Shown here piece after piece: positions 18,950-27,629 of a stretch of DNA of 64,000 bases; the stretch's first letter is position 1, and each line of letters starts with the position of its first letter. A program made the position numbers and the translations under genes. Where the stretch lies: assembly GCF_037975235.1 (NCBI RefSeq), contig NZ_CP150241.1, positions 1,116,001 through 1,180,000 of the forward strand, read 5' to 3'. Below the pieces are notes generated by a model, which saw only the letters and a list, made by a program, of their open reading frames with translations, ran no database searches and was not told where the DNA came from. Origin of the DNA: Paenibacillus sp. FSL R5-0341 (lineage in GTDB: Bacteria; Bacillota; Bacilli; Paenibacillales; Paenibacillaceae).

Positions 18950-20170
18950 CTGAAATATTTCAATTTTTTGAGTCTGGAAGAAGAAGATACGTTATTTTTC
19001 TCTTCACCCGTCTCGTTCAATCACCGGACTTCCAAAGATTTACTGGCATATGCTGTTGGGGCTGCTTTATATATGCCCGCGACGCGCACTCATATCGCGG
19101 ACGACATTATGAATGGTAAGCATGAAGGTCTAACGACTATTATTATTGATCTGGAGGACGCTGTTGGTGACGACCAAGTGGAGTTTGCTGAACAGTGTCT
19201 TGTACAGCATCTGACTCAACTGATGACTTATATGGAGACAGGCATGCTCAGTCAGGATCGAATGCCTCTTCTATTTGCTCGTGTACGCTCACCACAACAG
19301 TTGGAACGTCTGATTGATACGTTGGGAGAACTGGTATCCATGCTGACAGGCTTGGCTTTGCCCAAGTTTTGTGTGGGGAATGGCAGGGCTTATTTCGACC
19401 AGATCCGCAAGTATAATCAACTGAAACCGGATCATTATCCTGTTCTCTATGGCATGCCCATCTTGGAGACTGCTTCGATAATCTATCGGGAGACACGTTG
19501 GGAGACTTTGCTGGACCTTCGAAACATCCTCGATGAGAATGATGAATATGTGCTTAATGTACGCATTGGTGCGACCGATTTCTCTAGCTTGTTTGGACTA
19601 CGTCGAAGCCCGGAATTGACTATATACGATATCGCCACGATCCGTGACTGCATCTCGGATATTATCAATCTGTTCGGACGGATGGACAAGCCGTATGTGA
19701 TCTCGGGTCCTGTCTGGGAATATTTCAGTCAGCGTGAGCGCGTGTTCAAACCTCAATTAAGACAGACCCCATTCGAAGAAACCCTTGGCAAATCAGGGCT
19801 GCATCTGAGAATGAAATATATTACGAATACAATGGATGGATTGATGCGTGAAGTCATGATGGACAAGGAAAATGGAATTGTAGGCAAAACGATCATTCAT
19901 CCTTCTCATATTAAGCCCGTACAAGCGATGTACGTTGTTACGCATGAGGAATATTCCGATGCCCAAGATATCATAGCCCGTAATGACGGTAGCCTGGGTG
20001 TGTTCAAAAGTAATTACTATAACAAAATGAATGAGATTAAACCACACTTGAGCTGGGCAAATCGAATTCTAATCCGATCACAAATATATGGGGTGTTACA
20101 TGAACAGCAGCATTTTGTCGGGCTCTTGCCCAAGCACGAACAACAACACAACTACGTTCCCAATTCTTGA
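18950..20170 (+). CDS. Ter-type TIM-barrel C-C bond lyase (HpcH/HpaI/citrate lyase-like)
   Basis: The product (about 406 residues) resembles the TIM-barrel C-C lyases of Ter biosynthetic operons, related to HpcH/HpaI aldolases and citrate lyase beta chains. The segments LYMPATRTHIADDI, TTIIDLEDAVGD (metal-site Glu-Asp), LLFARVRSP and KTIIHPSHIKPVQ fit that fold. The start is unusual: GAGGAGGAG is 6 bases from a CTG at 18950, giving KYFNFLS at the N-terminus, as I expect for the family; the first upstream in-frame ATG (18908) has no ribosome site. It begins a five-gene module whose genes overlap or abut. Confidence 0.82.
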   Translation: MKYFNFLSLEEEDTLFFSSPVSFNHRTSKDLLAYAVGAALYMPATRTHIADDIMNGKHEGLTTIIIDLEDAVGDDQVEFAEQCLVQHLTQLMTYMETGMLSQDRMPLLFARVRSPQQLERLIDTLGELVSMLTGLALPKFCVGNGRAYFDQIRKYNQLKPDHYPVLYGMPILETASIIYRETRWETLLDLRNILDENDEYVLNVRIGATDFSSLFGLRRSPELTIYDIATIRDCISDIINLFGRMDKPYVISGPVWEYFSQRERVFKPQLRQTPFEETLGKSGLHLRMKYITNTMDGLMREVMMDKENGIVGKTIIHPSHIKPVQAMYVVTHEEYSDAQDIIARNDGSLGVFKSNYYNKMNEIKPHLSWANRILIRSQIYGVLHEQQHFVGLLPKHEQQHNYVPNS

Positions 20171-21533
20171 TCAATTCAGTCTGCACGTTGAGGTCACACA
20201 TAACCCGCTGGAACTGCCACTGGAATCCCTATTTTCCATGGCTGCACGAATCAATAAGAAACGTTCATTTCTGTTTGTCAGCAAGCTGCTGGGCAAGCAT
20301 ATTCCGGTTAACCCGTATACCTCACTTCTGAGCGGCGCGGCATTGGCTGTTCTGCTGTATGAGCACCTGACAGAAAAGATGGAAGAGACAAACGCTCAAG
20401 TAGCCAAGTGGAAACGGGGAATGGTCGAGGGGTTAATTGATCCCAAGCAAGCCCGGCAAGTGTACAACATGCTGTTGCAAGAAAGCTTGAGTTTGCCGGA
20501 AACGATTCGTTTTGTTGGTTTTGCCGAGACAGCTACAGCGCTGGGCCACAGCATGTACGAGATGTTTGCTGATCATGCTTCCTACATTCACACCACTCGC
20601 GAATATGTTCCAGCGATGCATCCGGATATTCAATTTGAAGAAGAACACTCCCACGCGATGGCTCATCGTTGTTATGCGTTGGATCGTGAAGCCTTTGCAG
20701 GAGAGGGTCCGATTGTTCTGGTGGACGACGAGATTACGACGGGTAAAACGACGTTGAATATCATTCGGGATATTCAGGCTAGCTATCCTCGGAAGCAATA
20801 TGTGATAGCTTCACTGTTAGACTGGCGTACGGAAGCGGACGAGCTTCGTTTTGCCGAGTTGGAAGCTGAGTTGGGGATTACCATTACACCGTTGAGCCTG
20901 TTGAAGGGCCGCATTGAAGTGGTGGGTACTCCACAGTTGGAACCAACACAGCAAGCCGAACCGCTGTCCCAACATGTCGTAACGCTTAAGACAACTACCG
21001 TTGCCGATGACTTTGAACAGCTGCATGCCACTTCGGAGGATGGTGAAGGCAAACGCAGCACAGCGAGCTACGTTCAGCATACGGGCAGATTTGGTATGCA
21101 ATCGCGACATAATGGCGTATTGCGTGAGGAGATTAGCCGGATTGCAGAACGACTTCGATCGCAGCGTACAGGAGATCGGACGTTGGTGATGGGAACAGGG
21201 GAGTTCATGTACATTCCGATGCGTATTGCGGCTGAGATGGGAGAAGGTGTGTTGTATCAATCCACTACCCGTAGTCCAATCCATACACATCCAGCTCCAG
21301 CATATGCGGTTCGTAGTGGTGCCGGATATGCCTCGCCAGAAGATGCTTCCGTTCGTAACTTTATCTATAACATTGCCCCCGGACAATATGACGAAATTTT
21401 TGTGCTGCTGGAGAGACAGATGTCCGAAGAAAGAATGGAACCGATGTTGAAGGTACTGGGGCAGTTGGGATGCGCACATATTCATATCGTATATTGCGGC
21501 TTGCCAGAGAAGACAGGGGACAACAAGCAATGA
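20100..21533 (+). CDS. Ter-operon phosphoribosyltransferase with TRSP domain
   Basis: The 477-residue product has a type I phosphoribosyltransferase domain with the PRPP loop VLVDDEITTGKT near residue 210, and a C-terminal TRSP region (GTGEFMYIPMRIA, then YAVRSGAG) known from Ter gene clusters. It presumably attaches ribose-5-phosphate to a base-like acceptor. The start at 20100 lies inside the end of the preceding gene (71-bp overlap) after GGGGTG; a start 12 bases upstream is also possible. The next gene overlaps its stop by four bases. The product of the reaction is not known. Confidence 0.87.
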   Translation: MNSSILSGSCPSTNNNTTTFPILDQFSLHVEVTHNPLELPLESLFSMAARINKKRSFLFVSKLLGKHIPVNPYTSLLSGAALAVLLYEHLTEKMEETNAQVAKWKRGMVEGLIDPKQARQVYNMLLQESLSLPETIRFVGFAETATALGHSMYEMFADHASYIHTTREYVPAMHPDIQFEEEHSHAMAHRCYALDREAFAGEGPIVLVDDEITTGKTTLNIIRDIQASYPRKQYVIASLLDWRTEADELRFAELEAELGITITPLSLLKGRIEVVGTPQLEPTQQAEPLSQHVVTLKTTTVADDFEQLHATSEDGEGKRSTASYVQHTGRFGMQSRHNGVLREEISRIAERLRSQRTGDRTLVMGTGEFMYIPMRIAAEMGEGVLYQSTTRSPIHTHPAPAYAVRSGAGYASPEDASVRNFIYNIAPGQYDEIFVLLERQMSEERMEPMLKVLGQLGCAHIHIVYCGLPEKTGDNKQ

Positions 21534-22681
21534 ACTTAACTACACTGGAGCTAATCAGACAACGTGAGATTCAGTCTCCCGAACCGATGGGCAGCTATGC
21601 TGCATCGGACGTTGTTTTCCTATTGAAGGATATCAGTCATGTGGATCTGGAAAAGGGAACGGGTGAACGGGAGCAGGCAATCCAATCCGGGGTTCATTAT
21701 TCGGAGATGCTGCCCGTGGAATATCAGCCTACAGCAGAATACATCGAACTGTTTCACCAGACGCTGGAACAATCCGCCGCAAGAATCGCACGTCATACCG
21801 CCATTGTGGCTGAGAAGATTGTGGAGCGCAGAGGACTGGATCTTGTTCTGGTATCTCTGGCGCGAGCTGGAACGCCTGTGGGTATTCTGATCAAGCGTTA
21901 TATTGAATTGAAATACAAGGTGACGATTCCGCATTATAGCATTTCAATTATTCGTGGCAAGGGTATGGACGAGAACGCAATTTTATATATTTTACAGCAG
22001 CATGGTCTGGAAACAGCTATTCAGTTTGTAGATGGTTGGACAGGCAAAGGGGCTATTCGCAAAGTGCTGAAACAGTCCTGTGACCGAATAGAACAGACTT
22101 ATGGCGTAAGAATGGACGATGATCTTGCCGTATTGGCCGATCCGGGGCAATGTTCAGGAACTTTTGGGACAAGGGAAGATTATCTTATTCCTAGTGCTTG
22201 TCTGAATTCCACCGTCTCAGGACTCGTGAGCCGTACAGTACTTCGGAATGATCTGATTGGGCCGGCAGATTTTCACGGAGCCAAATGGTATCGTGAATGG
22301 TCCTCTGCGGATGTGTCGACCCAATACGTGGATACCATCGCTCAGCATTTTCCGCAAATGATGGACCTAGCGGAGATTCGAACGGAGGACAATGCTACAG
22401 GTACTTCGGAAATCACCTGGAAGGGCTGGCAGGATATCGAGTCCATCCAGCAATCCTTTGGCATTGCGAACATCAATCTGATCAAACCTGGAATCGGAGA
22501 AACAACCCGAGTACTGTTGCGCCGGGTCCCCTGGAAAATTCTTGTGGATCGACTGGACAATCCAGATTTACAACATATTATGATGCTCGCCAGAGACAGA
22601 AATGTGCCGGTTGAGGTATATCCGGGACTAACCTATTCCTGTTGCGGCATTATTCAATCCCTGGGAGGTGGAGGAGAATGA
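21530..22681 (+). CDS. StiP/PRTase_1-type protein with C-terminal PELOTA domain
   Basis: The 383-residue product matches the StiP-like family of Ter operons: an N-terminal phosphoribosyltransferase-like domain (segments DVVFLLKDI, LVSLARAGTPVGIL, VDGWTGKGAI, the last in the position of the PRPP loop) and a C-terminal PELOTA RNA-binding-like domain of about 90 residues (RVLLRRVPWKILV, MLARDRNVPVEVY). Databases name this family a cysteine protease, but the visible motifs favour a transferase. ATGA overlaps with both neighbours show tight coupling in the module. Confidence 0.85.
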   Translation: MNLTTLELIRQREIQSPEPMGSYAASDVVFLLKDISHVDLEKGTGEREQAIQSGVHYSEMLPVEYQPTAEYIELFHQTLEQSAARIARHTAIVAEKIVERRGLDLVLVSLARAGTPVGILIKRYIELKYKVTIPHYSISIIRGKGMDENAILYILQQHGLETAIQFVDGWTGKGAIRKVLKQSCDRIEQTYGVRMDDDLAVLADPGQCSGTFGTREDYLIPSACLNSTVSGLVSRTVLRNDLIGPADFHGAKWYREWSSADVSTQYVDTIAQHFPQMMDLAEIRTEDNATGTSEITWKGWQDIESIQQSFGIANINLIKPGIGETTRVLLRRVPWKILVDRLDNPDLQHIMMLARDRNVPVEVYPGLTYSCCGIIQSLGGGGE

Positions 22682-23529
22682 TGATCTACGCAAGTGATCT
22701 GGACCAGACGCTGGTGTACTCCCGTCGTGCGCTCCGTATTCCCGAAGATACACCGGGACTAGTTCCCGCAGAGTGGATTAACGGCAAGTTGTCCGCGTTT
22801 ATGTCAGCATATGCACTGGAGCGGTTGCAGTCTTTGCCACAAGACATTGTATTTATGCCTGTGACGACACGTACCGTGGAGCAGTACCGGCGCATTCATA
22901 TTTTTCAGACCGAATGTATCCCGAAATATGCGGTGACGAGTAATGGTGGCAACATCATTGTCGACGGTGAGGTGGACGATGAATGGAATCTGCACATCCG
23001 TTCTTTGCTTCGTCAACAGGCAGCTACTCCCGAAGAGATCCTGGATTTATTCGACGATGTACTGAGCCCGGAGTGGGTGATTAACCAGCGATTGTGTGAT
23101 GAGCTGTTCTATGCGCTGCTGATTGAACGTGACAAGCTTCCAACGGAACGCATTGCGGACAAGATTCGGGTGTTAGAGACACTGGGATGGGAGAGTTCAA
23201 TTCAGGGTCGGAAGCTCTATCTGGTGCCTTCGGCCGTGAACAAACGAGCTGCAGTGGAGCATATTAGGCAACGTATCGGCGAAGTGCCTGTGATTGCTTC
23301 AGGCGATTCCTTGCTGGATCGCTGTTTGCTGGACTTTGCGCAGCATGCCATTGCTCCATCTCACGGAGAGTTGCATGTGGAGAGACAGCGTGTACCTGAG
23401 CAAGTACCGTATCAATTCACGGAACAATTCGGTGCTTTTGCAGCGGATGAGATTCTCGATTACGTCCACCGTATTCATAACGATCAACAGATCCAGATAG
23501 ACCATGCCGTGATAAGGGAGACCGTATAA
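22678..23529 (+). CDS. HAD-family phosphatase of the Ter module
   Basis: The 283-residue product carries HAD motif I, ASDLDQTLVYS, at the extreme N-terminus and motif III/IV ASGDSLLDRCLL near residue 210, so it should be a cytoplasmic phosphohydrolase of the Cof/sucrose-phosphatase-like type with a C2 cap. The start follows GGAGGTGGAGGAG and overlaps the previous stop. In the Ter pathway it is the likely enzyme that removes phosphate from the nucleotide-like intermediate; that role is inferred from context. Confidence 0.88.
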   Translation: MMIYASDLDQTLVYSRRALRIPEDTPGLVPAEWINGKLSAFMSAYALERLQSLPQDIVFMPVTTRTVEQYRRIHIFQTECIPKYAVTSNGGNIIVDGEVDDEWNLHIRSLLRQQAATPEEILDLFDDVLSPEWVINQRLCDELFYALLIERDKLPTERIADKIRVLETLGWESSIQGRKLYLVPSAVNKRAAVEHIRQRIGEVPVIASGDSLLDRCLLDFAQHAIAPSHGELHVERQRVPEQVPYQFTEQFGAFAADEILDYVHRIHNDQQIQIDHAVIRETV

Positions 23530-24579
23530 ATGAAAAAAATGAAGATTTACTTCAACCGTTGGTTCTCTGTAACGTATCATTATATGAATGCAATTCGGGA
23601 CAATGAGGATGGCATGGAATTTGAGATCTACGGTACTCATCCTGATCCGGGACATATGGCATTACAGGGCTGTGATGTTGCGGAAGTTGAACCACGAGTA
23701 ACGGGCCGGGAGTATGTTGATTTTTGCCTCGACTTTTGCCGTCGTCATCAGATTGATGTCTTTATTCCACGTTGGAACATGCTGGACATCAGCAGACATA
23801 TCTCCCTGTTTGAAGAGATTGGTACACGGGTTATCGTATGCTCGGATACGGAATTGCTGGAACAATTGATGGAGAAAGACCGCTTCTATGAATCAGTTCG
23901 TGAGAAGGGCATTATGGAGATTCCGGATTATTTCACGGTCAGTAATGCTGCACAATTCCAGCAAGCTTATGAGGCGTTGCGTGCACGTGGACATGATGTA
24001 TGCTTCAAACCATGCAATGGTGAGGGCGGCATGGGATTCCGGGTGATCAACAATGAACGTGATCCGTTGCAGGAGTTGTTTGGATATGCGCTGAACTCGA
24101 TTTCATATGAAGATGCCCTGCGCGCGTTCTCTTCTGCTCCGTCCTTTCCCAACGTCATGGTGATGGAGGTACTGGAAGGATATGAATACAGCATTGATTG
24201 TCTTTCAGACCGTAATGGGAAACTCATAACGGCGATCCCGCGTAGAAAAGAAAGAGGACGTCTGCGTTTACTCGAAGAAAACGAAGAATTGCTGGCGATT
24301 GCCCGCAATGTAGCAGAAGTATATCGGATTCCTTATAATTTTAATATACAGATGAAGTATCGCAAGGATACACCGAAGCTGCTTGAGATCAATCCGCGAA
24401 TGTCGGGTGGATTGCATATGTCTTGTCTGTCGGGCGTGAACTTCCCTTATCTGGCGGTCAAGTCTGCACTTGGCCATGATATTGGACCACTTCATCCGAA
24501 GTTTGGCATACTGGGAAGTCATATCGAACAGCCATTTATAATCGACGTTCAGAAGGTAAGCGGAGTACACCACGTCTAG
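23530..24579 (+). CDS. ATP-grasp ligase of the Ter module
   Basis: The 349-residue product has an ATP-grasp fold: a preATP domain, the nucleotide-binding loop CFKPCNGEGGMGFRV near residue 157, acidic metal ligands in EYSIDCLSDRNG and LEINPRMSGG near 285. It should join a carboxylate to an amine or similar nucleophile using ATP. It starts directly after the HAD gene stop and ends the five-gene module. This ATP-grasp subfamily is known mainly from Ter gene clusters. Confidence 0.9.
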   Translation: MKKMKIYFNRWFSVTYHYMNAIRDNEDGMEFEIYGTHPDPGHMALQGCDVAEVEPRVTGREYVDFCLDFCRRHQIDVFIPRWNMLDISRHISLFEEIGTRVIVCSDTELLEQLMEKDRFYESVREKGIMEIPDYFTVSNAAQFQQAYEALRARGHDVCFKPCNGEGGMGFRVINNERDPLQELFGYALNSISYEDALRAFSSAPSFPNVMVMEVLEGYEYSIDCLSDRNGKLITAIPRRKERGRLRLLEENEELLAIARNVAEVYRIPYNFNIQMKYRKDTPKLLEINPRMSGGLHMSCLSGVNFPYLAVKSALGHDIGPLHPKFGILGSHIEQPFIIDVQKVSGVHHV

Positions 24580-24641
24580 CTGAGAATTTTCCTCAACATT
24601 GACACCTTCTGGATGGTTTTTTTACAATACGGATGAGAGGT

Positions 24642-24809
24642 TATTCAAAAAGTCTACTTTTGATTACGAATAATGCCTTACGGCATCATCAGCATCGAAG
24701 TTGAAATTCAGCCGAAATGTCCGTTGCTCACGTAGTTTTCATACGCTCCGCTACTCCATTTCTATCTTCATTCCATCTTCTCGGTACTGAAAATCAGACT
24801 TTTTGAATA
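24642..24809. repeat. Intergenic element with 13-bp terminal inverted repeats
   Basis: TATTCAAAAAGTC at 24642-24654 and GACTTTTTGAATA at 24797-24809 are perfect inverted copies bounding a 168-bp stretch with no open frame. It fills most of the gap between the ATP-grasp and XpaC-like genes. It looks like a dispersed repeat or a short non-autonomous mobile element; no second copy with these ends was found in the window. Confidence 0.6.
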
Positions 24810-24845
24810 TGCACTGTATGTGTTGTTAAGGCAGGAGGACAAGTA

Positions 24846-25598
24846 ATGTTACGGAAAACGAAGATAGGTATAGGCGCACTGGTCGGTTATGGTCTCGCGG
24901 CAATCTCGAGTCCCTTTCTACCGGATGTGATCACGTGGGCGATTCCGGCACTGGCAACTGTGGTCGGGGGACTGATTCCTTCACGTTCCACGCCACGTAC
25001 ACAGGTCGAGGGTTCGTCATCAGCCCCTGTACCCATAACAGATATCGGCAATGAACCATCCCGCTTGAACGGGGGACAAGCACCGAGCGCAGTGCCAACA
25101 GGGGCGATAGAAGCTTCTCCGGCACAGCCTCATTCGAGTTCCACTTCCGCACAACATGCGGGCACAGAACAAGCGAAGCCTCCACGGAACGAACCAGATC
25201 CTGTATTTGATCCGGTGATTGAATATCTGGAAGTTCTGGAGGACATGATTATCTCCGAAGGTCAGAAGAACGAGCTGGATAATGAGATCGTGGAGAAATC
25301 ACTGGCTTTGTTTGCCCGTTTGCAGCGTGTGATCCCTTCCCTTCAGGAGCTAAATAACGGGGATATCAACCATACGGTACGCAGACTGATTTTGAAAGAC
25401 CTGAACGGTTTTATTAATCCATTTCTACGTTTAAGTGGAGAAGCCAAACGCAATAATCGGCGTATGCTTCTGAATGGTCTTAGAGACGTGGATTCCAAGA
25501 TATCGGATATTGTATCAACGATTGAACATAAAGACTTAATGGAGCTTCAGAACAAAGCGGAACTAATACATCAACGGTATAATAGCTCTGAATTATAG
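24846..25598 (+). CDS. XpaC-like membrane-anchored partner of TelA
   Basis: The 250-residue product starts with two short hydrophobic stretches (residues 8-46), continues with a Ser/Pro-rich linker (about 50-115) and ends in a helical domain (about 118-250). Its position directly ahead of a telA gene and this layout recall the xpaC-yaaN pair of Bacillus, so I call it XpaC-like by analogy; sequence identity could not be tested. GCAGGAGGACAA precedes the ATG. It probably holds TelA near the membrane. Confidence 0.55.
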   Translation: MLRKTKIGIGALVGYGLAAISSPFLPDVITWAIPALATVVGGLIPSRSTPRTQVEGSSSAPVPITDIGNEPSRLNGGQAPSAVPTGAIEASPAQPHSSSTSAQHAGTEQAKPPRNEPDPVFDPVIEYLEVLEDMIISEGQKNELDNEIVEKSLALFARLQRVIPSLQELNNGDINHTVRRLILKDLNGFINPFLRLSGEAKRNNRRMLLNGLRDVDSKISDIVSTIEHKDLMELQNKAELIHQRYNSSEL

Positions 25599-25609
25599 GA
25601 GGGATTGGC

Positions 25610-26713
25610 ATGGCAACGGAATGGGCTCAGTTGAAGCAGGAAGATGAGCAACGGATTAACCAGGAAGCAACGCAGCTTATTCAGAAAGTGTCCCAAAGTG
25701 ATCCGGCTCACCTGGATACCTTAATGGATGATATCGGCAAGTTGGGCGTGAAAACACAAGAGAGAGCAGGACAGACCCTCAAGCTGCTTGATCGTCCAGT
25801 CAATGAACTGATGTCGGGGAACCGGGCCGAGGTATCGAACATGATCCTGAAGCTCCGTGATGAATGTGAAAGTTTGCAACAGAGTAAAAATGTGAGTTTT
25901 GTCGGAAAGTTATTACGTAAAAGCCCACTGAAAAACTACGTGTACCGTTATCAATCCGTTCGCACGAACATTGATGCCATCATTAACGGGTTGCGGGACG
26001 GCAAGGACAACCTGGAAGAAAGCATCGTGAATATGCGCCAATTGAAACGTTCTTCCATTCAGGAGATCTACAATCTGCAGACCAAAATTTCTTTTGGTAA
26101 TCAATTGAAAGCATTGTTTGAAACCGAGATCGCCAAGCCTGAGAACGAGAATCGCAAAGCACATCTGGAGCGTGGGTTGCGCAAAGTGGTAACACGTACC
26201 CAATCCATGACAGAGATGATCATGCTTTACAATCAGGCAATCGCAGCTACCGACATCATTAATGATAACAATGACAAGCTGATTGATTCCGTTAATAATG
26301 CCATTGATAAAACAGCGAATCTGATCACCGTTTCGGCTATGATTGCGATGGCACTTAATGATCAGGAGAAGGTCATTTCTGCTGTGGAAGCTACGAATAA
26401 GACAATCGAAGATCAATTCAAGGAGAACGCCAGATTGTTGAAGACAACGACAGAGAAAACGAATGAGCTGTTGTCCAAACCTGCTATGTCCCTTGAAGCA
26501 GTCAATCAGGCGATGGGTGATCTGATGTCTGCGCTGGATCTGTCCGAGCAGTCTAATCGCCGGATCATCGAGAGCTGTAATGACTATACCAACAAGATGA
26601 CAACTCTTAACGCCAAAATGAGCGATCGACTGGGTCTGGAAGGGCCGAAGGCTGCTGCCATTCCGGAGAAAAACAAACCGGATTCCAGTGCATTAGGATC
26701 TTTCCTGGATTAG
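25610..26713 (+). CDS. telA: Toxic anion resistance protein, TelA family
   Basis: The 367-residue product is a helical cytoplasmic protein of the TelA/YaaN family (usual length about 360-390). Recognisable stretches are TLMDDIGKLGVKTQERAG, SKNVSFVGKLLRKSP, and a long coiled-coil region with MIAMALNDQEKVISAVEATN. TAGGAGGG is 7 bases before the ATG. Family members give tellurite or cell-envelope stress resistance by an unknown mechanism and are commonly linked to TerD proteins, as here. Confidence 0.92.
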   Translation: MATEWAQLKQEDEQRINQEATQLIQKVSQSDPAHLDTLMDDIGKLGVKTQERAGQTLKLLDRPVNELMSGNRAEVSNMILKLRDECESLQQSKNVSFVGKLLRKSPLKNYVYRYQSVRTNIDAIINGLRDGKDNLEESIVNMRQLKRSSIQEIYNLQTKISFGNQLKALFETEIAKPENENRKAHLERGLRKVVTRTQSMTEMIMLYNQAIAATDIINDNNDKLIDSVNNAIDKTANLITVSAMIAMALNDQEKVISAVEATNKTIEDQFKENARLLKTTTEKTNELLSKPAMSLEAVNQAMGDLMSALDLSEQSNRRIIESCNDYTNKMTTLNAKMSDRLGLEGPKAAAIPEKNKPDSSALGSFLD

Positions 26714-26858
26714 GTAATAGAGTAGGGACTCGCTGCAAATGGTATGACATCACTACATGATTTTATTTTCTACGAGGGACGCTGAGTGCGTCTCTTTGTT
26801 TCATTTGTTTGATAGAATGAAGTTAAAATCTGGGGTTGTGCGAAGGAGCTTGCTGAAC

Positions 26859-27425
26859 ATGCTGGACTTCTCATTCGAGATTATTGATGAGACCAAGATT
26901 AATATTCAATACAAATATGGCAGTGAGTTCTTTAACTTTAACCTGTATTTTGCAAACGGGGAGTGGACACTGCATCCATTTGACGGCATACTGATCCAAA
27001 ATCGTGAAATGTGCAGTCTGATTGTGTCTGAACTGCTTCGTAACAAAGATTTTCATGTCATGTTAGCCAAAGAGAAAATCATCTTATCCCAGCTGCGTAC
27101 GAGTGTTAATCTCCAGTCCGACGAGCCGGATGAATGGGTAGCAGATCGAAGAAACACAGATTATTCCAGTCATGATGATGAGTTGATGGATTACATAGGG
27201 AACCACAGTTTCGAAGAAGTATTGCAGCTTGAGCAAGAACAGATTGAGGCCAGAGTGCAGTTTTTCCAACAGATCATTCAGAGAATGTTTATGGAGGGAC
27301 TTGGACCGGAAGATGCCGATTTTATCAAAGTTCAAGCCGTGATTCGGATATATAAAGAGACATACGATCGTCTTGGTGAGTTGAATGATCACAATCGAGA
27401 TGATCGTGGACGCAGAAGATGGTAG
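26859..27425 (+). CDS. Hypothetical protein at the end of the ter/tel island
   Basis: The product (188 residues from the chosen start) is mostly charged and probably helical in its C-terminal half, with no signal peptide or known domain. AAGGAG lies about 10 bases before the ATG at 26859 (MLDFSFEII); a longer frame opening at 26757 has no ribosome site. It follows telA by about 145 bases on the same strand, so co-expression is possible. The C-terminus is very basic and acidic by turns (NDHNRDDRGRRR). Confidence 0.6.
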   Translation: MLDFSFEIIDETKINIQYKYGSEFFNFNLYFANGEWTLHPFDGILIQNREMCSLIVSELLRNKDFHVMLAKEKIILSQLRTSVNLQSDEPDEWVADRRNTDYSSHDDELMDYIGNHSFEEVLQLEQEQIEARVQFFQQIIQRMFMEGLGPEDADFIKVQAVIRIYKETYDRLGELNDHNRDDRGRRRW

Positions 27426-27629
27426 TGAACATCTCGCTTGGTATGTAAACAGATAACTATATTTCTGTGAAGTTAGGCAGATACTCATGATTTGCATGTG
27501 TCATATGGAGGGCGATCTTCATATGTTATTTTACAGGGATCTCCCAGAGGGAGAAGTTCTGGCGGAGCCTAGGGCCACCATCATTATTCTCCCTTTACAC
27601 TGGCAGATCACAAGCATTGCAGGCATGGC

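Noticed and set aside
18874..19119. An 81-codon rightward frame with AAGGAGGG close to its start
   Set aside because: The apparent ribosome site is the right arm of the terA terminator stem, and the frame overlaps the lyase gene in another frame with no recognisable protein.
27547..27595. AGGGAGAA/TTCTCCCT inverted repeat between convergent genes as a terminator
   Set aside because: Possible, but the loop is over 30 bases and the T-run is only three, so I did not list it.
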